Assembly (NCBI GenBank): GCA_900129675.1
Contig: FSRD01000001.1
Coordinates: 857,501 to 921,500 of the forward strand
DNA: 64,000 nucleotides
Direction: 5' to 3'
Source: Bradyrhizobium erythrophlei
GTDB lineage: Bacteria; Pseudomonadota; Alphaproteobacteria; Rhizobiales; Xanthobacteraceae
How positions within the stretch are numbered: position 1 is the stretch's first letter; each line of letters starts with the position of its first letter. Shown here one piece after another: positions 43,663 to 52,372 of the stretch. A model generated the notes under the pieces. It was given only the letters and a program-made list of their open reading frames with translations. It made no database searches and was not told where the DNA came from. The translations under genes were made by a program, and so were the position numbers.

Positions 43663-44265
43663 ATGATGCCCGGGGGGTTGGGCGTCATGGCGGGGCGTGC
43701 GTACAGCATTTTCGACACCGGCATCGGCCGCTGCGGCATCGCCTGGAGCGATGGCGGCATCATCGGCGTGCAGCTCCCGGAAGCCCGCGAGATCGACACA
43801 AGGCGGCGGCTGTTTCAGCTCTATCCCGAGGCCCGAGAAACCCGCGCGCCAGTGGATGTCGAGATCGCGATCGAGAGCATCGCCGAGTTGCTGCGCGGCG
43901 GGAACGCCGATCTTTCCGACGTGACCCTGGATATGACCGGCATCCCCGCCTTCAACCAGCGCGTCTATGCCTTCGCCCGCAGCATCCCGCGCGGCGAAAC
44001 CCGCACCTATGGCGAGGTCGCGTCCCATCTGCGCGCGTCGGGCGCGGTGTATTCGGTGGCGCAGGCGATCGGCCGCAATCCCTTCATGATCATCGTGCCC
44101 TGCCATCGCGTGCTCGAAGCCGGCCACTATGCCGACAAGATCTCGCCGAACGGCGGCGCCATCTCCAAGCGCCGGCTGCTCTCGATCGAGGGCGCGCACC
44201 CGACCGCCAGCAAGACCCTGTTCGACGTGCTCCTGCCGGTTGCGCCGCCCCGCCCGCAGACCTAA
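43663..44265 (+). CDS. ogt: Methylated-DNA--protein-cysteine methyltransferase
   Basis: A 200-residue O6-alkylguanine repair protein. The active-site motif '[13 protein letters not shown]' contains the acceptor Cys (PCHRV), preceded by '[20 protein letters not shown]' helix-turn-helix residues. The N-terminal half (about 9-85) is the divergent ribonuclease-like domain. An ATG at 43687 is an alternative start. It removes alkyl groups from guanine in one irreversible step. An AraC-family regulator starts 11 nt after it, so the two are probably co-transcribed. Confidence 0.94.
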   Translation: MMPGGLGVMAGRAYSIFDTGIGRCGIAWSDGGIIGVQLPEAREIDTRRRLFQLYPEARETRAPVDVEIAIESIAELLRGGNADLSDVTLDMTGIPAFNQRVYAFARSIPRGETRTYGEVASHLRASGAVYSVAQAIGRNPFMIIVPCHRVLEAGHYADKISPNGGAISKRRLLSIEGAHPTASKTLFDVLLPVAPPRPQT

Positions 44266-44275
44266 ATTTGTCGGC

Positions 44276-45115
44276 ATGAACCGAACGACGCTGCTGCAGC
44301 GAAAACCCATTTCTGTGTCCGACTTCCACTGCACGGCGGCGCCCGGCGACGCGCCGTTCGCGGAGCAATTTGCCTGTCATTCGATCTCCTACGTCCGCAA
44401 GGGCAGCTTTGGCTGCCATTGCCGCGGCCGCTTCCACGAGCTGGTGGCGGGATCGATCCTGGTCGGCCATCCCGGCGACGAATACATCTGCACCCATGAC
44501 CACGTCATCGGCGACGAATGCCTGTCGTTTTTCCTCGATCCGGAACTGGTTGAAACGATCGGCGACAACAGGGACATCTGGCAGATCGGCTCGGTGCCGC
44601 CGCTGCCGGAACTGATGGTGCTGGGCGAACGCGCGCAAACGGCAGCAGGTGGCAACAGCGATGTGGGTCTCGACGAAGTCGGACACCTGTTCGCCAGCCG
44701 TTTTGTCGATGTGGTTTCCGGGCGCGCGCCCAAGCCCGTGACGGCGACATTGAGGGACCGCCGCCGCGCCGTGGAAACCGCGTTGTGGATCGACGCCAAT
44801 TCGCACCGGGCAATCGAGCTGGAGGATGCCGCAGCGCAAGCCGGCATCAGCCCGTTCCATTTCCTGCGGCTGTTTTCCGACGTGCTGGGGGTGACCCCGC
44901 ACCAATATCTGGTGCGCTCGCGGCTGCGCCATGCGGCGCGGCGGCTGGCCGATGACGACAGTCCGATCACCGATATCGCCTATGATGTCGGCTTTAACGA
45001 TCTCTCCAACTTCGTGCGCACCTTCCACCGCGCCGCCGGCGTCTCGCCGCAAAACTTCCGCAAGGCTTCGCGGGGCGACCGCAAGATTTTCCAAGAACGG
45101 CTTGCCCTCCACTGA
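44276..45115 (+). CDS. AraC-family transcriptional regulator
   Basis: A 280-residue regulator from the ATG at 44276. The N-terminal part is a cupin-like sensing domain ('[20 protein letters not shown]', '[20 protein letters not shown]'). The C-terminal double HTH (about 175-275) has '[20 protein letters not shown]' and '[20 protein letters not shown]'. It is not an Ada fusion, as no Cys-rich Ada N-terminus is present. The inducer is unknown. Immediately downstream of ogt. Confidence 0.93.
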   Translation: MNRTTLLQRKPISVSDFHCTAAPGDAPFAEQFACHSISYVRKGSFGCHCRGRFHELVAGSILVGHPGDEYICTHDHVIGDECLSFFLDPELVETIGDNRDIWQIGSVPPLPELMVLGERAQTAAGGNSDVGLDEVGHLFASRFVDVVSGRAPKPVTATLRDRRRAVETALWIDANSHRAIELEDAAAQAGISPFHFLRLFSDVLGVTPHQYLVRSRLRHAARRLADDDSPITDIAYDVGFNDLSNFVRTFHRAAGVSPQNFRKASRGDRKIFQERLALH

Positions 45116-45167
45116 CTAGGGTTGCTCCAGGCCGCGCGGCATCTCGCGCGTTTCACTGGAGAAAATC

Positions 45168-45527
45168 ATGTACGACCACATCGGATTGCGCGTCGGAAAT
45201 CTCGACGCCAGCGTGCGCTTCTATACCGCGGCATTGGCGCCGCTGGGCTATGTCCTGTGCTCGCGCGACGATGCAGGCGCGGGGTTCGGCCCCAACGGCG
45301 AGCCGGCATTATGGCTGCATCTACACAAGGGCAAAGCCAACACCGGCGCCCACGTCGCCTTCCGCGCGCCCGACCACGCCGCCATCAAGAAATTCCACGC
45401 CGAAGGCCTGAAAGCCGGCGGCCGCGATAATGGCGAGGCCGGCCATCGCAAGGACTACAGCCCGACCTATTTTGCCGCATTCCTGATCGATCCGGACGGC
45501 AACAATGTCGAGGCGGTTTGTACGTAA
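45168..45527 (+). CDS. VOC-family (glyoxalase/bleomycin resistance) protein
   Basis: A 119-residue single VOC module pair: 'MYDHIGLRVGNLDASVRFYT' with the first metal His, 'HVAFRAPDHAAIKKFHAEGL' with the second, and 'AAFLIDPDGNNVEAVC' with a C-terminal Glu. Members are metalloenzymes or resistance proteins; this small type is mostly uncharacterised. It follows the AraC gene by 52 nt and could be co-transcribed with it. Cytoplasmic. Confidence 0.92.
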   Translation: MYDHIGLRVGNLDASVRFYTAALAPLGYVLCSRDDAGAGFGPNGEPALWLHLHKGKANTGAHVAFRAPDHAAIKKFHAEGLKAGGRDNGEAGHRKDYSPTYFAAFLIDPDGNNVEAVCT

Positions 45528-45544
45528 GGCGACGCTGCTACTCA

Positions 45545-45628
45545 CCGTCATTGCGAGCGAAGCGAAGCAATCCATGTCCCACATAGGAAGAATGGATTGC
45601 TTCGTCGCTTCGCTCCTCGCAATGACGG
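45545..45628. repeat. Dispersed inverted repeat ('CCGTCATTGCGAGCGAAGCG' type)
   Basis: Long imperfect palindrome: CCGTCATTGCGAGCGAAGCG at the left and CGCTTCGCTCCTCGCAATGA plus CGG at the right. Related copies are at 49565-49653 and 62141-62205. It is an intergenic REP-like or miniature element that could fold as a hairpin after the VOC gene. Confidence 0.75.
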
Positions 45629-45649
45629 CTCGTCGAAGATCGTAGCGTG

Positions 45650-45725
45650 GACAAAGCGAAGCGTGCCCACCATTCAAAATAATGACCTCAGGTGGGCACG
45701 GCGCAAGCGCGCCTTTGCCAACCCT
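45650..45725. repeat. Dispersed inverted repeat ('GTGGGCA' type)
   Basis: Arms around 'AAAGCGAAGCGTGCCCACC' and 'GGTGGGCACGGCGCAAGCGC'. A relative lies at 56191-56277. It sits just upstream of the SRPBCC gene. Confidence 0.55.
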
Positions 45726-45752
45726 ACAGATGAATCACAAGAGGATAATCCC

Positions 45753-46154
45753 ATGGCTTCCATCCACAAAGACATCGCCATCGACGCAAGCCCCGATCAC
45801 GTCTGGGACGCGGTGCGCGATTTCGGCGCGCTGCATACGCGTCTGGTGCCCGGTTTCGTGCTCGACACAAAACTCGATGGCGACGCGCGCATCGTGACGT
45901 TCTCGAACGGCACCGTCGCGCGCGAGTTGCTGGTCGATTGCGACGACGCCAGGCGGCGGCTGGTCTATGCCGTGATCGGCGAACGCCTGAAACAGCACAG
46001 CGCATCGGTGCAGGTGATCGCCGATGGCGACGGGCGGAGCCGGCTGCTCTGGACCGTCGATGTGCTGCCGCACGAAATTCGCCCTTACATGAACGCGCAG
46101 ATGGATCAGGCCGCGTTGGCGATGCAGCAGGCGTTGGGGCGGCGTGCGCCTTAG
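45753..46154 (+). CDS. SRPBCC-family (START/PYR-like) protein
   Basis: A 133-residue helix-grip protein from the ATG at 45753 (GAGG 11 nt upstream). Pattern: 'IAIDASPDHVWDAVRDFGAL', a central beta sheet ('RIVTFSNGTVARELL'), and a C-terminal helix 'RPYMNAQMDQAALAMQQALG'. The fold binds hydrophobic ligands in a cavity; most bacterial members of this subgroup have no assigned role. No signal peptide. Flanked by dispersed repeats. Confidence 0.9.
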   Translation: MASIHKDIAIDASPDHVWDAVRDFGALHTRLVPGFVLDTKLDGDARIVTFSNGTVARELLVDCDDARRRLVYAVIGERLKQHSASVQVIADGDGRSRLLWTVDVLPHEIRPYMNAQMDQAALAMQQALGRRAP

Positions 46155-46258
46155 CCAACGTGATCTTTCTCACAGATTGGCCGCTCCCCCTCTCCTAGCC
46201 TCGCCGCGTGCGTCCGGATGGCGCCGCGTCCGCGGCTCCGCGCACGGGGAGGTTTGCC

Positions 46259-46702
46259 ATGACTGGAGCTGACAAGGTGGTGTGCCAGGCGGCCACGCTG
46301 TTGCTGCTGTTCACCCTGACATCAATGCCGGCGAAGGCCCAATTCGCAGGTTTTGGCGGCGGTGGCGGCGGCGAAGACATGATGACGCAGATGGCGCCGA
46401 TGCTGGAAATGATGAAGGCGAAAATGGGCAAGCGCCGCTTTGGCATGATGATGCAAACCATCGGGCCAATGATGGGCAGCATGATGGAAGGTGGTGGCGG
46501 CGGTCTTGGCGGCATGATGGGCGGCGGCAGAATGCCCGGTGGATTTGGCGGCGGCGGCACGGGCATGGGCGCCATGGGCGGCGGCGACATCATGGGCATG
46601 CTCGGCGGTGGAGGCGGCGGCGAGCTGATGGGCATGATCCCGCAATTGATGCGGATGGCGAATCTCGGCGGCGGCGGCCACCGGCGTCACCGGCGGCGCT
46701 AG
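46259..46702 (+). CDS. Secreted Met- and Gly-rich low-complexity protein
   Basis: A 147-residue protein. The ATG at 46259 has GGGGAGG 7 nt upstream and gives a signal peptide ('VCQAATLLLLFTLTSMPAKA', then Q). The mature part is built from Gly tracts alternating with Met pairs: 'GGGGGGEDMMTQMAPMLEMM', 'RRFGMMMQTIGPMMGSMMEG', 'GGLGGMMGGG', and ends with a basic His/Arg tail 'GGHRRHRRR'. No family is recognised. Clusters of Met with His can bind Cu(I), but this is a guess. A palindromic hairpin directly follows the stop. Confidence 0.7.
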   Translation: MTGADKVVCQAATLLLLFTLTSMPAKAQFAGFGGGGGGEDMMTQMAPMLEMMKAKMGKRRFGMMMQTIGPMMGSMMEGGGGGLGGMMGGGRMPGGFGGGGTGMGAMGGGDIMGMLGGGGGGELMGMIPQLMRMANLGGGGHRRHRRR

Positions 46703-46740
46703 AACTTCGGTTCTGATTGAATCAGAACCGAGGCTCTAGA
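46699..46740 (+). terminator. Hairpin after the Met/Gly-rich gene
   Basis: 11-bp stem CGGTTCTGATT / AATCAGAACCG (46708-46718, 46720-46730), extended outwards by CTAGA...TCTAG. It overlaps the stop codon region. Only a weak T-run (GTTTT) appears downstream. Confidence 0.55.
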
Positions 46741-46805
46741 TTCTAGTTTTGACGCGTTTTCTACCGCAGATAAGTCTACGCAATCTGCGCAAGCTTGATT
46801 GCTAT

Positions 46806-46837
46806 GCGAACCGGTATCCACTTCGCTCGAAAACGCT
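46806..46837. repeat. Short dispersed repeat
   Basis: GCGAACCGGTATCCACTTCG followed by CTCGAAAACGCT. A copy with one change is at 63098-63129. It sits directly at the end of the MATE gene. Confidence 0.6.
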
Positions 46838-48289
46838 CTAACGCGCTTGCGACAACACCGGACGAGATGCCGGAACGGGGCCAGACTTTGGTCCCCATCG
46901 GGTCAGGATCACGCTCGCGCATGACAGCACGCCGAGCACCACCATCGATGCCGCGGCGAGCGCGAAAAAGTTTTGCGCAGTCGCATCGTGCGTCGACAGC
47001 CACCAGCCGCCGGTGCCGATGAACAATAGCCGCGCGGTTTGCGCCAGAACCGGACCGACCACCTTGGCGGCGCCCTGGGATGAGAAATACATCGACGACG
47101 CCAGGCCGATGAAGGCGTACATCGGCGCTGCCGTCGACAGATATTGGTGGCTGGCGGCGCGTACGCCCGCGTCACGGGTGAAGAGGTTGACCCAGAGATC
47201 CGGGAAGATGGCGATGAAGGTCGCGATCGCCCCGACCGCAATGAACGAAACCAGGCCCGCGGTCCAGGCGATCTTCCGCGCCCGCGCGATCCGTTCCGCG
47301 CCGATCGCCATGCCGATCATCGGCACCGAGGCAATGCCGACCGCGAACGACACCGACGTCAGCAGGAATTCGAGCCGCGCGCCGATGCCGTAGCCGGCCA
47401 GAATCGCGGTGCCGAAGCCCGCCAGCATGTGGGTGAAGATGCTGATGGTCAGCACCGACTGCAGCGGCGAGAAGCAGGAAATCGCGCCGACCTTCAGGAT
47501 GTCGAACAACATCGCCCATTGAATCCGCAATCCCCAGAGCTTGGGAACGACGCGGGCCCGGCCGGAAAACAGATACCACGACATGATCGATATGCTGATC
47601 ACATAGGCCGTCAGCGAGCCCGCCGCGACGCCGCGCATGCCGAATTGCGGGATCGGCCCGAGGCCGAGGCCGAGCGTGCCGCCGAGAATGATCTGGCAGA
47701 CCGCCGAAGAAAGCATCATCAGCGACGGCAGTTTCATGTTGCCGGTGCCGCGCAAGATTCCCGCCATCGTGTTCATCAGCCACGGCGCGACGGCACCGCC
47801 GAAGAAGATCTGCACATAGGCGATCGCCTGCGCCAGCACATTGCCGCGGCCGCCGAGCAGTTCGAGCAATCGCGGCCCGAAGATCAGCATGCCCAGCATG
47901 AAGGTCAGTCCGAAGCAGACGCCGATCAGCAGCGCGTGTGCGGCCAGCGTCGAGGCGCGCTCCCGGTCGCCGGCGCCGAGCGCGCGGGCGATCGCGGAAG
48001 CGACGCCGCCGCCCATGGCGCCGCCGGACATCGTCATGGTCAGGATCACGCAGGGAAACACCAGCGCCATCGCGGCCAGCGATTCCACGCCCAGCCGGCC
48101 GATATAGGAAGTCTCCGCGATCACCACGCAGGTGCTCGCGGAGAGCGCGATCACGTTCGGCCAGGCGAGCCACAACAGCGTGCGCAGGATCGGGCGATCG
48201 AGCAGCGCATTCCGCACAGGCGGCTGCGGCGGCGGAAGCGGACGTTCCTCCTCGTCTACGGGTATTTCGGCAACCGCAATATCGGGCAT
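46838..48289 (-). CDS. MATE-family efflux transporter
   Basis: A 483-residue, 12-helix multidrug/toxin extrusion protein. The ATG at 48289 with GGAG 6 nt upstream is preferred to a TTG at 48352. Motifs: 'LLWLAWPNVIALSASTCVVI', 'SYIGRLGVESLAAMALVFP', 'MSGGAMGGGVASAIARALGA', and in the second half 'AGYGIGARLEFLLTSVSFAV'. It exports cationic compounds in exchange for Na+ or H+. The N-terminal 30 residues are acidic and Pro-rich, as in alphaproteobacterial members. Confidence 0.93.
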   Translation of the reverse strand: MPDIAVAEIPVDEEERPLPPPQPPVRNALLDRPILRTLLWLAWPNVIALSASTCVVIAETSYIGRLGVESLAAMALVFPCVILTMTMSGGAMGGGVASAIARALGAGDRERASTLAAHALLIGVCFGLTFMLGMLIFGPRLLELLGGRGNVLAQAIAYVQIFFGGAVAPWLMNTMAGILRGTGNMKLPSLMMLSSAVCQIILGGTLGLGLGPIPQFGMRGVAAGSLTAYVISISIMSWYLFSGRARVVPKLWGLRIQWAMLFDILKVGAISCFSPLQSVLTISIFTHMLAGFGTAILAGYGIGARLEFLLTSVSFAVGIASVPMIGMAIGAERIARARKIAWTAGLVSFIAVGAIATFIAIFPDLWVNLFTRDAGVRAASHQYLSTAAPMYAFIGLASSMYFSSQGAAKVVGPVLAQTARLLFIGTGGWWLSTHDATAQNFFALAAASMVVLGVLSCASVILTRWGPKSGPVPASRPVLSQAR

Positions 48290-48469
48290 CTCAGCTCCCA
48301 GGCGCACGACCCGCCAAAGTGTGAGCGGTTTGGCGACAAGGTCACGCGCCAATCATAAATTTTTCCGCAGTCTGATTGCTGCGGCACGGTGTTCCCTACC
48401 ATGATCGGGCCCGATTCCATGTGCGCAGGGCGCAATGGGGGCCTGCACGATTGCAGGCGAGCGCCCGCT

Positions 48470-49519
48470 TTAGCCGATCGACCAGATAAACGGCGGTTTG
48501 CCGCCCCGCGCCGGCTTCAAATGCACCGGAATATGGCGGCCGCAGCCGGCCGCAAGACCGTCAAACAACCCCTCCAGAACCTTGGCGCATGCCGGATGAT
48601 AATCGGGCACATCGGCCATCAGCTTCCAGGTCTGCTGACGGACTTCGAACGCGCCACCGGAGGCGCTGATCTCGGCGACATCGTCCTGCGCCTCGAACAG
48701 AATCGCCAAGAATGCGACAAAATCCTTGGCCGTTCCGCGGTTCGCCGCGAAGGCGCGCGCGATTTCGTCGAAATACTGCATGCCGATCAGAGTGCCGGTC
48801 AGGTGCAGCAAGTATCCGGCGTCCTGCGGACCGAACACCTGCACCATCACAGGTGCTGCGGTCCGCACATATTCCATCGCGTAATTGCGATAGGCCTTTT
48901 CCAGCCGCTGTTTTGGCCAGCTCGCGACCGGCAACGCGGGTGCGGTGGCGGGATCGAACAAGGGGGCTTCGAGATGCCGCGCGAACACCAGCCGCTGATC
49001 GAGCTTCAGCGGATGGTCATATTCGCAGTAATAGCCTTCGAGCCCGTCCTGGCCGTCGACGCTCTGCTTGGTGCAGACGAAGCCGAGGCGCAGATCGCCC
49101 AGCGCGACACCATTATTGGCGTGCCATCCGCGCAGCATCGCGCGCGAAACCTCGCCGGGCACGCCGCAGATCGCGGTGCCGCGCCAGATCCAGCGCGGCG
49201 GCGGATAGCGGATCCAGGCCTTGCGGTCGGTCTCGTACATGTATTCGACATGGACGCCGCCGATCCAGTTGGAGAGATAATGATACTGCGCCGCCGCGAC
49301 CGCGGGCGGCAGATGATCGAGGCCGAGTTTCTGCAGTCCGGGCAGAAAACGCTCCTGCTGCTGGCGGCGAAACACGCGGAAGACGAATTCGGCGGCATCC
49401 GCCGTGCCGCGCCGGCTCACGACGGTGAGAATGAGCCCGGTGAAGAAAGCATGGTAGAGATCGGCGACGCTGCGCCATTTCAACCATTGCGCCTCGCGCG
49501 CTTCCTGCTCTCCGGTCAT
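48470..49519 (-). CDS. Hypothetical protein
   Basis: A 349-residue soluble protein from the ATG at 49519 (GGAG 11-14 nt upstream). No family recognised. It is rich in aromatic residues ('WRSVADLYHAFFTGLI', 'YHYLSNWIGGVHVEYMYETD', 'RYPPPRWIWRGTAICG') and has 'EGYYCEYDHPLKLDQRLVFA'. No signal peptide and no transmembrane helices; several Cys and His could bind a metal but no classical motif is visible. It stands alone between the MATE gene and dcd. The codon pattern is that of the core genome. Confidence 0.75.
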   Translation of the reverse strand: MTGEQEAREAQWLKWRSVADLYHAFFTGLILTVVSRRGTADAAEFVFRVFRRQQQERFLPGLQKLGLDHLPPAVAAAQYHYLSNWIGGVHVEYMYETDRKAWIRYPPPRWIWRGTAICGVPGEVSRAMLRGWHANNGVALGDLRLGFVCTKQSVDGQDGLEGYYCEYDHPLKLDQRLVFARHLEAPLFDPATAPALPVASWPKQRLEKAYRNYAMEYVRTAAPVMVQVFGPQDAGYLLHLTGTLIGMQYFDEIARAFAANRGTAKDFVAFLAILFEAQDDVAEISASGGAFEVRQQTWKLMADVPDYHPACAKVLEGLFDGLAAGCGRHIPVHLKPARGGKPPFIWSIG

Positions 49520-49564
49520 GCTCGCTCCGCTCCCGATGTTCTTGTTGGCTGCGAGCATATATCA

Positions 49565-49653
49565 GCCGTCATTGCGAGCGCCAGCGAAGCAATCCATGAT
49601 GCCGCGTGTGCGGTATGGATTGCTTCGTCGCTAACGCTCCTCGCAATGACGGC
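49565..49653. repeat. Dispersed inverted repeat ('CCGTCATTGCGAGCG' type)
   Basis: Arms GCCGTCATTGCGAGCG and CGCTCCTCGCAATGACGGC with inner arms AGCGAAGCAATCCAT / ATGGATTGCTTCG. Same family as 45545-45628. Its last base coincides with the dcd stop codon, so it forms the 3' hairpin of dcd. Confidence 0.75.
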
Positions 49654-50759
49654 TAGACCTTGAAATGCTTGCTCAGCTTCAGGCCTTGCGCCTGGTAGTT
49701 GGAGCCGATGCGCTGGCCGTACATCGCGTCGGGCCGCGCCAGCATTTTCTCGTATACCAGGCGGCCGACGATCTGGCCGTGTTCGAGGATGAACGGCACC
49801 TCGCGCGAGCGCACTTCCAAAACCGCGCGCGAGCCCTGCCCGCCGGCGCCGGCATAGCCGAAGCCGGGATCGAAGAAGCCGGCGTAGTGCACGCGGAATT
49901 CGCCGACCAGGGGATCGAACGGCACCATCTCGGCGGCGTAATCCGGCGGCACCTGCACGGCTTCCTTCGACGCCAGGATGTAGAACTCGCCGGGATCGAG
50001 GATCAGACTGCCGTCGGGCCGCGCCGCGATCGGCTCCCAGAATTCACCAACCGCATAGCCGCCGCGGCGATCGACATCGACGACGCCGGTGTGGCGCTTG
50101 GCGCGGTAGCCGACGAAACCGCTGGCGTTCTCGCCGCTCAGATCGACCGAGAGCGCGACTCCGTTGGCAAGATCGGCGTCGTCGATATCGACCAGCCGCT
50201 CGGCGTCATGCAGCGCGTCGAGTTCGTCGGCATTGAGGATGGCGTCGCCGGCGCGGAAGCGGACCTGGCTCAGCCGCGATCCCTCGCGCAGCAGCACCGG
50301 GAACGTCTTCGGGCTGATCTCGGCGTAAAGCGGACCGTGATAGCCGGCGCCGATCATGTCGAAGCGGCGGGTGCCGTCGGCGATCACGCGGGTGAACACG
50401 TCGAGCCGCCCGGTCGAACTCTTGGGATTGGCGGCGGCGACGATTTGCGGCGGCAGCGCCAGGCTTTCCAGCAATGGCACAATGTAGACGCAATTGGTCT
50501 CGAGCACCGCGCCGTCGGAGAGATCAATTTCATGCAGCTTCAATTCGTCGATGCGCTCGGCCACCGTCGCGCCGGGACCGGGCAGAAAACTCGCCCGCAC
50601 CCGGTAGGCAATATCGCCGAGGCGCAGATCGAGGCTCGCCGGCTGGATCTGGCTCTCGACAAAAGGATAGGCCGGCAGGATCAGGCCCGCATCCGCCATC
50701 GCCGCGATCATGCGGTCGGGCAGGATTCCGTTGGCATCGGGCGGCAGCGTGAACGACAC
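49653..50759 (-). CDS. dcd: 2'-deoxycytidine 5'-triphosphate deaminase
   Basis: A 368-residue protein starting with GTG ('MSFTLPPDANGILPDRMIAA'). It is about twice the length of E. coli Dcd, containing two dUTPase-like jelly-roll halves: the first with 'IQPASLDLRLGDIAYRVRAS' and 'ANPKSSTGRLDVFTRVIADG', the second with 'GYAVGEFWEPIAARPDGSLI' and 'HYAGFFDPGFGYAGAGGQGS'. It deaminates dCTP to dUTP for dTMP synthesis. This long type is usual in Rhizobiales. Monocistronic here. Confidence 0.93.
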   Translation of the reverse strand: MSFTLPPDANGILPDRMIAAMADAGLILPAYPFVESQIQPASLDLRLGDIAYRVRASFLPGPGATVAERIDELKLHEIDLSDGAVLETNCVYIVPLLESLALPPQIVAAANPKSSTGRLDVFTRVIADGTRRFDMIGAGYHGPLYAEISPKTFPVLLREGSRLSQVRFRAGDAILNADELDALHDAERLVDIDDADLANGVALSVDLSGENASGFVGYRAKRHTGVVDVDRRGGYAVGEFWEPIAARPDGSLILDPGEFYILASKEAVQVPPDYAAEMVPFDPLVGEFRVHYAGFFDPGFGYAGAGGQGSRAVLEVRSREVPFILEHGQIVGRLVYEKMLARPDAMYGQRIGSNYQAQGLKLSKHFKV

Positions 50760-50888
50760 GGCGTGTTTCCCAGGGAAAACTTATACGGAGGACCCAAATG
50801 GCCCCCAAACCCTGATTTTAAGGGCTTTTACGGGTTAAACGATGGCCGCCTTGACTGAAAGGGCGCAAGCGAATATCAGCATGACTTA

Positions 50889-50950
50889 TCCCGTGGTGAT
50901 TTGAGCCGGCCGGCTTGCAGCCACGTTAAATAAATCGCTAAACAGGCCGG
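50889..50950 (+). ncRNA. SAM-II riboswitch (metA motif)
   Basis: Upstream of metZ, the conserved segments of SAM-II are visible: 'CCGTGGTGATTTG' (50891), 'GCCGGCCGGCTTGCAGCCAC' (50905) and 'GTTAAATAAATCGCTAAA' (50925). P1 is formed by GTGG.../CCAC and the pseudoknot by loop sequences. It senses S-adenosylmethionine and represses methionine synthesis in alphaproteobacteria. Its 3' end overlaps the first arm of the following antiterminator-like hairpin. Confidence 0.92.
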
Positions 50951-50998
50951 GGACACGTGTGATCCCGGCCTGTGGAAATGTTTCCAGGCCGGTTTTTT
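50942..50998 (+). terminator. Attenuator hairpins behind the SAM-II riboswitch
   Basis: Two mutually exclusive stems. ACAGGCCGG (50942-50950) can pair with CCGGCCTGT (50965-50973). Alternatively CCGGCC (50965-50970) plus GGAAA pairs with TTCC and GGCCGG (50987-50992) followed by six T (50993-50998), a textbook intrinsic terminator. The shared CCGGCC segment makes this a transcriptional on/off switch before metZ. Confidence 0.8.
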
Positions 50999-51031
50999 GT
51001 GACCATTTTTGATGGTCACGACGGAGGTCAC

Positions 51032-52225
51032 ATGTCTGAGACTAAAGCGACTGCCCGCTATCGCCCCGAAACCCGCCTCGTCCATGGCGGCACGCTGCGC
51101 TCGCAATTCGGCGAGACGTCCGAAGCGCTGTTTCTCACCCAAGGCTACGTCTACGACAGCGCAGAGCAGTGCGAGGCGCGCTTCAAGGGCGAGGATCCCG
51201 GGTTTATCTATTCGCGCTATTCCAATCCGACGATTGCGATGTTCGAGCGCCGGATGATCGAGCTCGAGGGCGCGGAAGCCGCTCGCTCCGCCGCCACCGG
51301 CATGGCCGCGGTGACGACCGCGATCCTCGCGCCGCTCAGGGCCGGCGATCACGTTGTCGCCTCGAAAGCCCTGTTCGGCTCGTGCCTCTACGTCGTGCAG
51401 GACCTCTTGCCGCGCTACGGCATCGAAACGACGCTGGTCGACGGTCTCGATCTCGACCAGTGGCAGCGCGCACTGCGGCCGAACACCAAGACCTTCTTTT
51501 TGGAAAGCCCGACCAATCCGACGCTCGATGTGCTCGATATTCCGGGGATTGCCGAGATCGCGCACAGGGGCGGTGCACGGCTGGTCGTCGACAACGTCTT
51601 CGCCACGCCGATCTGGCAGAGCCCGCTTTCGCTTGGTGCCGATGTCGTGGTCTATTCCGCGACCAAGCATATTGACGGCCAGGGCCGCTGCCTGGGCGGC
51701 ATCATTCTCTCGTCCGAAGCCTTCATCGCCGAGCACGTTCACAATTTCATGCGCCAGACCGGGCCGTCGCTCTCGCCGTTCAACGCCTGGGTCTTGCTCA
51801 AGGGGCTTGAGACGCTCGGCGTGCGGGTGCGCGCGCAGACCGACACCGCAGGCCGTGTCGCTGAGGTGCTGGCAAACCATCCGAAGATCTCGCGATTGAT
51901 CTATCCTGGCCGCGCCGACCATCCGCAGGCCGCACTGGTGAAGAAGCAGTTGCGCGGCGGCTCCACACTGGTCGGCTTCGAGGTGAAGGGCGGCAAGCCG
52001 GCCGCCTTCCGCGTTCTCAATGCGTTGAAGCTGACGAAGATCTCCAACAATCTCGGCGACGCGAAGAGTCTGGTGACGCATCCGGCGACCACCACGCATC
52101 AGCGGCTGGCGCCGGAGGCCCGCGCCGAACTCGGCATCAGCGAGGGCTTTATTCGTTTCTCCGCCGGGCTCGAGCATGCGGATGATCTGATCGAGGATTT
52201 TGCCGCGGCGCTGGAGAAGGCTTAG
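51032..52225 (+). CDS. metZ: O-succinylhomoserine sulfhydrylase
   Basis: A 397-residue PLP enzyme of the Cys/Met metabolism family. The ATG at 51032 has GGAGG 5 nt upstream. Motifs: 'SEALFLTQGYVYDSAEQCEA', 'RYSNPTIAMFERRMIELEGA', PLP lysine in 'VVYSATKHIDGQGRCLGGII', and 'HPATTTHQRL' near the end. It converts O-succinylhomoserine and sulfide to homocysteine. Regulation by the SAM-II riboswitch upstream is expected and fits its place in methionine synthesis. Confidence 0.95.
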   Translation: MSETKATARYRPETRLVHGGTLRSQFGETSEALFLTQGYVYDSAEQCEARFKGEDPGFIYSRYSNPTIAMFERRMIELEGAEAARSAATGMAAVTTAILAPLRAGDHVVASKALFGSCLYVVQDLLPRYGIETTLVDGLDLDQWQRALRPNTKTFFLESPTNPTLDVLDIPGIAEIAHRGGARLVVDNVFATPIWQSPLSLGADVVVYSATKHIDGQGRCLGGIILSSEAFIAEHVHNFMRQTGPSLSPFNAWVLLKGLETLGVRVRAQTDTAGRVAEVLANHPKISRLIYPGRADHPQAALVKKQLRGGSTLVGFEVKGGKPAAFRVLNALKLTKISNNLGDAKSLVTHPATTTHQRLAPEARAELGISEGFIRFSAGLEHADDLIEDFAAALEKA

Positions 52226-52240
52226 CCGCAAGCGAAAACA

Positions 52241-52371
52241 CCATCGTCGTCCCTGCGAACGCAGGGAACCATCACCACAGGACGTTGTTGTCGAGGGATG
52301 GTCGTTGACCACTGCCTTTTATCAGCGCCGCCGCGGCGTATGGATCCCGGCTCAAGGCCGGGACGACGGTA
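52241..52371. repeat. Dispersed inverted repeat ('GTCCCGGC...GCCGGGAC' type)
   Basis: Imperfect palindrome with left arm CATCGTCGTCCCTGCGAACG and right arm GGCTCAAGGCCGGGACGACG. Relatives at 56141-56168 and 62209-62342. It forms the intergenic spacer between the convergent metZ and SGNH genes. Confidence 0.65.
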
Positions 52372-52372
52372 A

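Noticed and set aside
46322..46690. A 122-codon minus-strand His-rich frame
   Set aside because: It is the complement of the Met/Gly-rich gene (ATG read backwards gives CAT, His). It has no ribosome-binding site of its own.
47144..50858. Three plus-strand frames of about 400 codons opposite MATE, the hypothetical protein and dcd
   Set aside because: Arg/Ala/Asp/Gln-rich compositions without domains; they mirror the real minus-strand genes.
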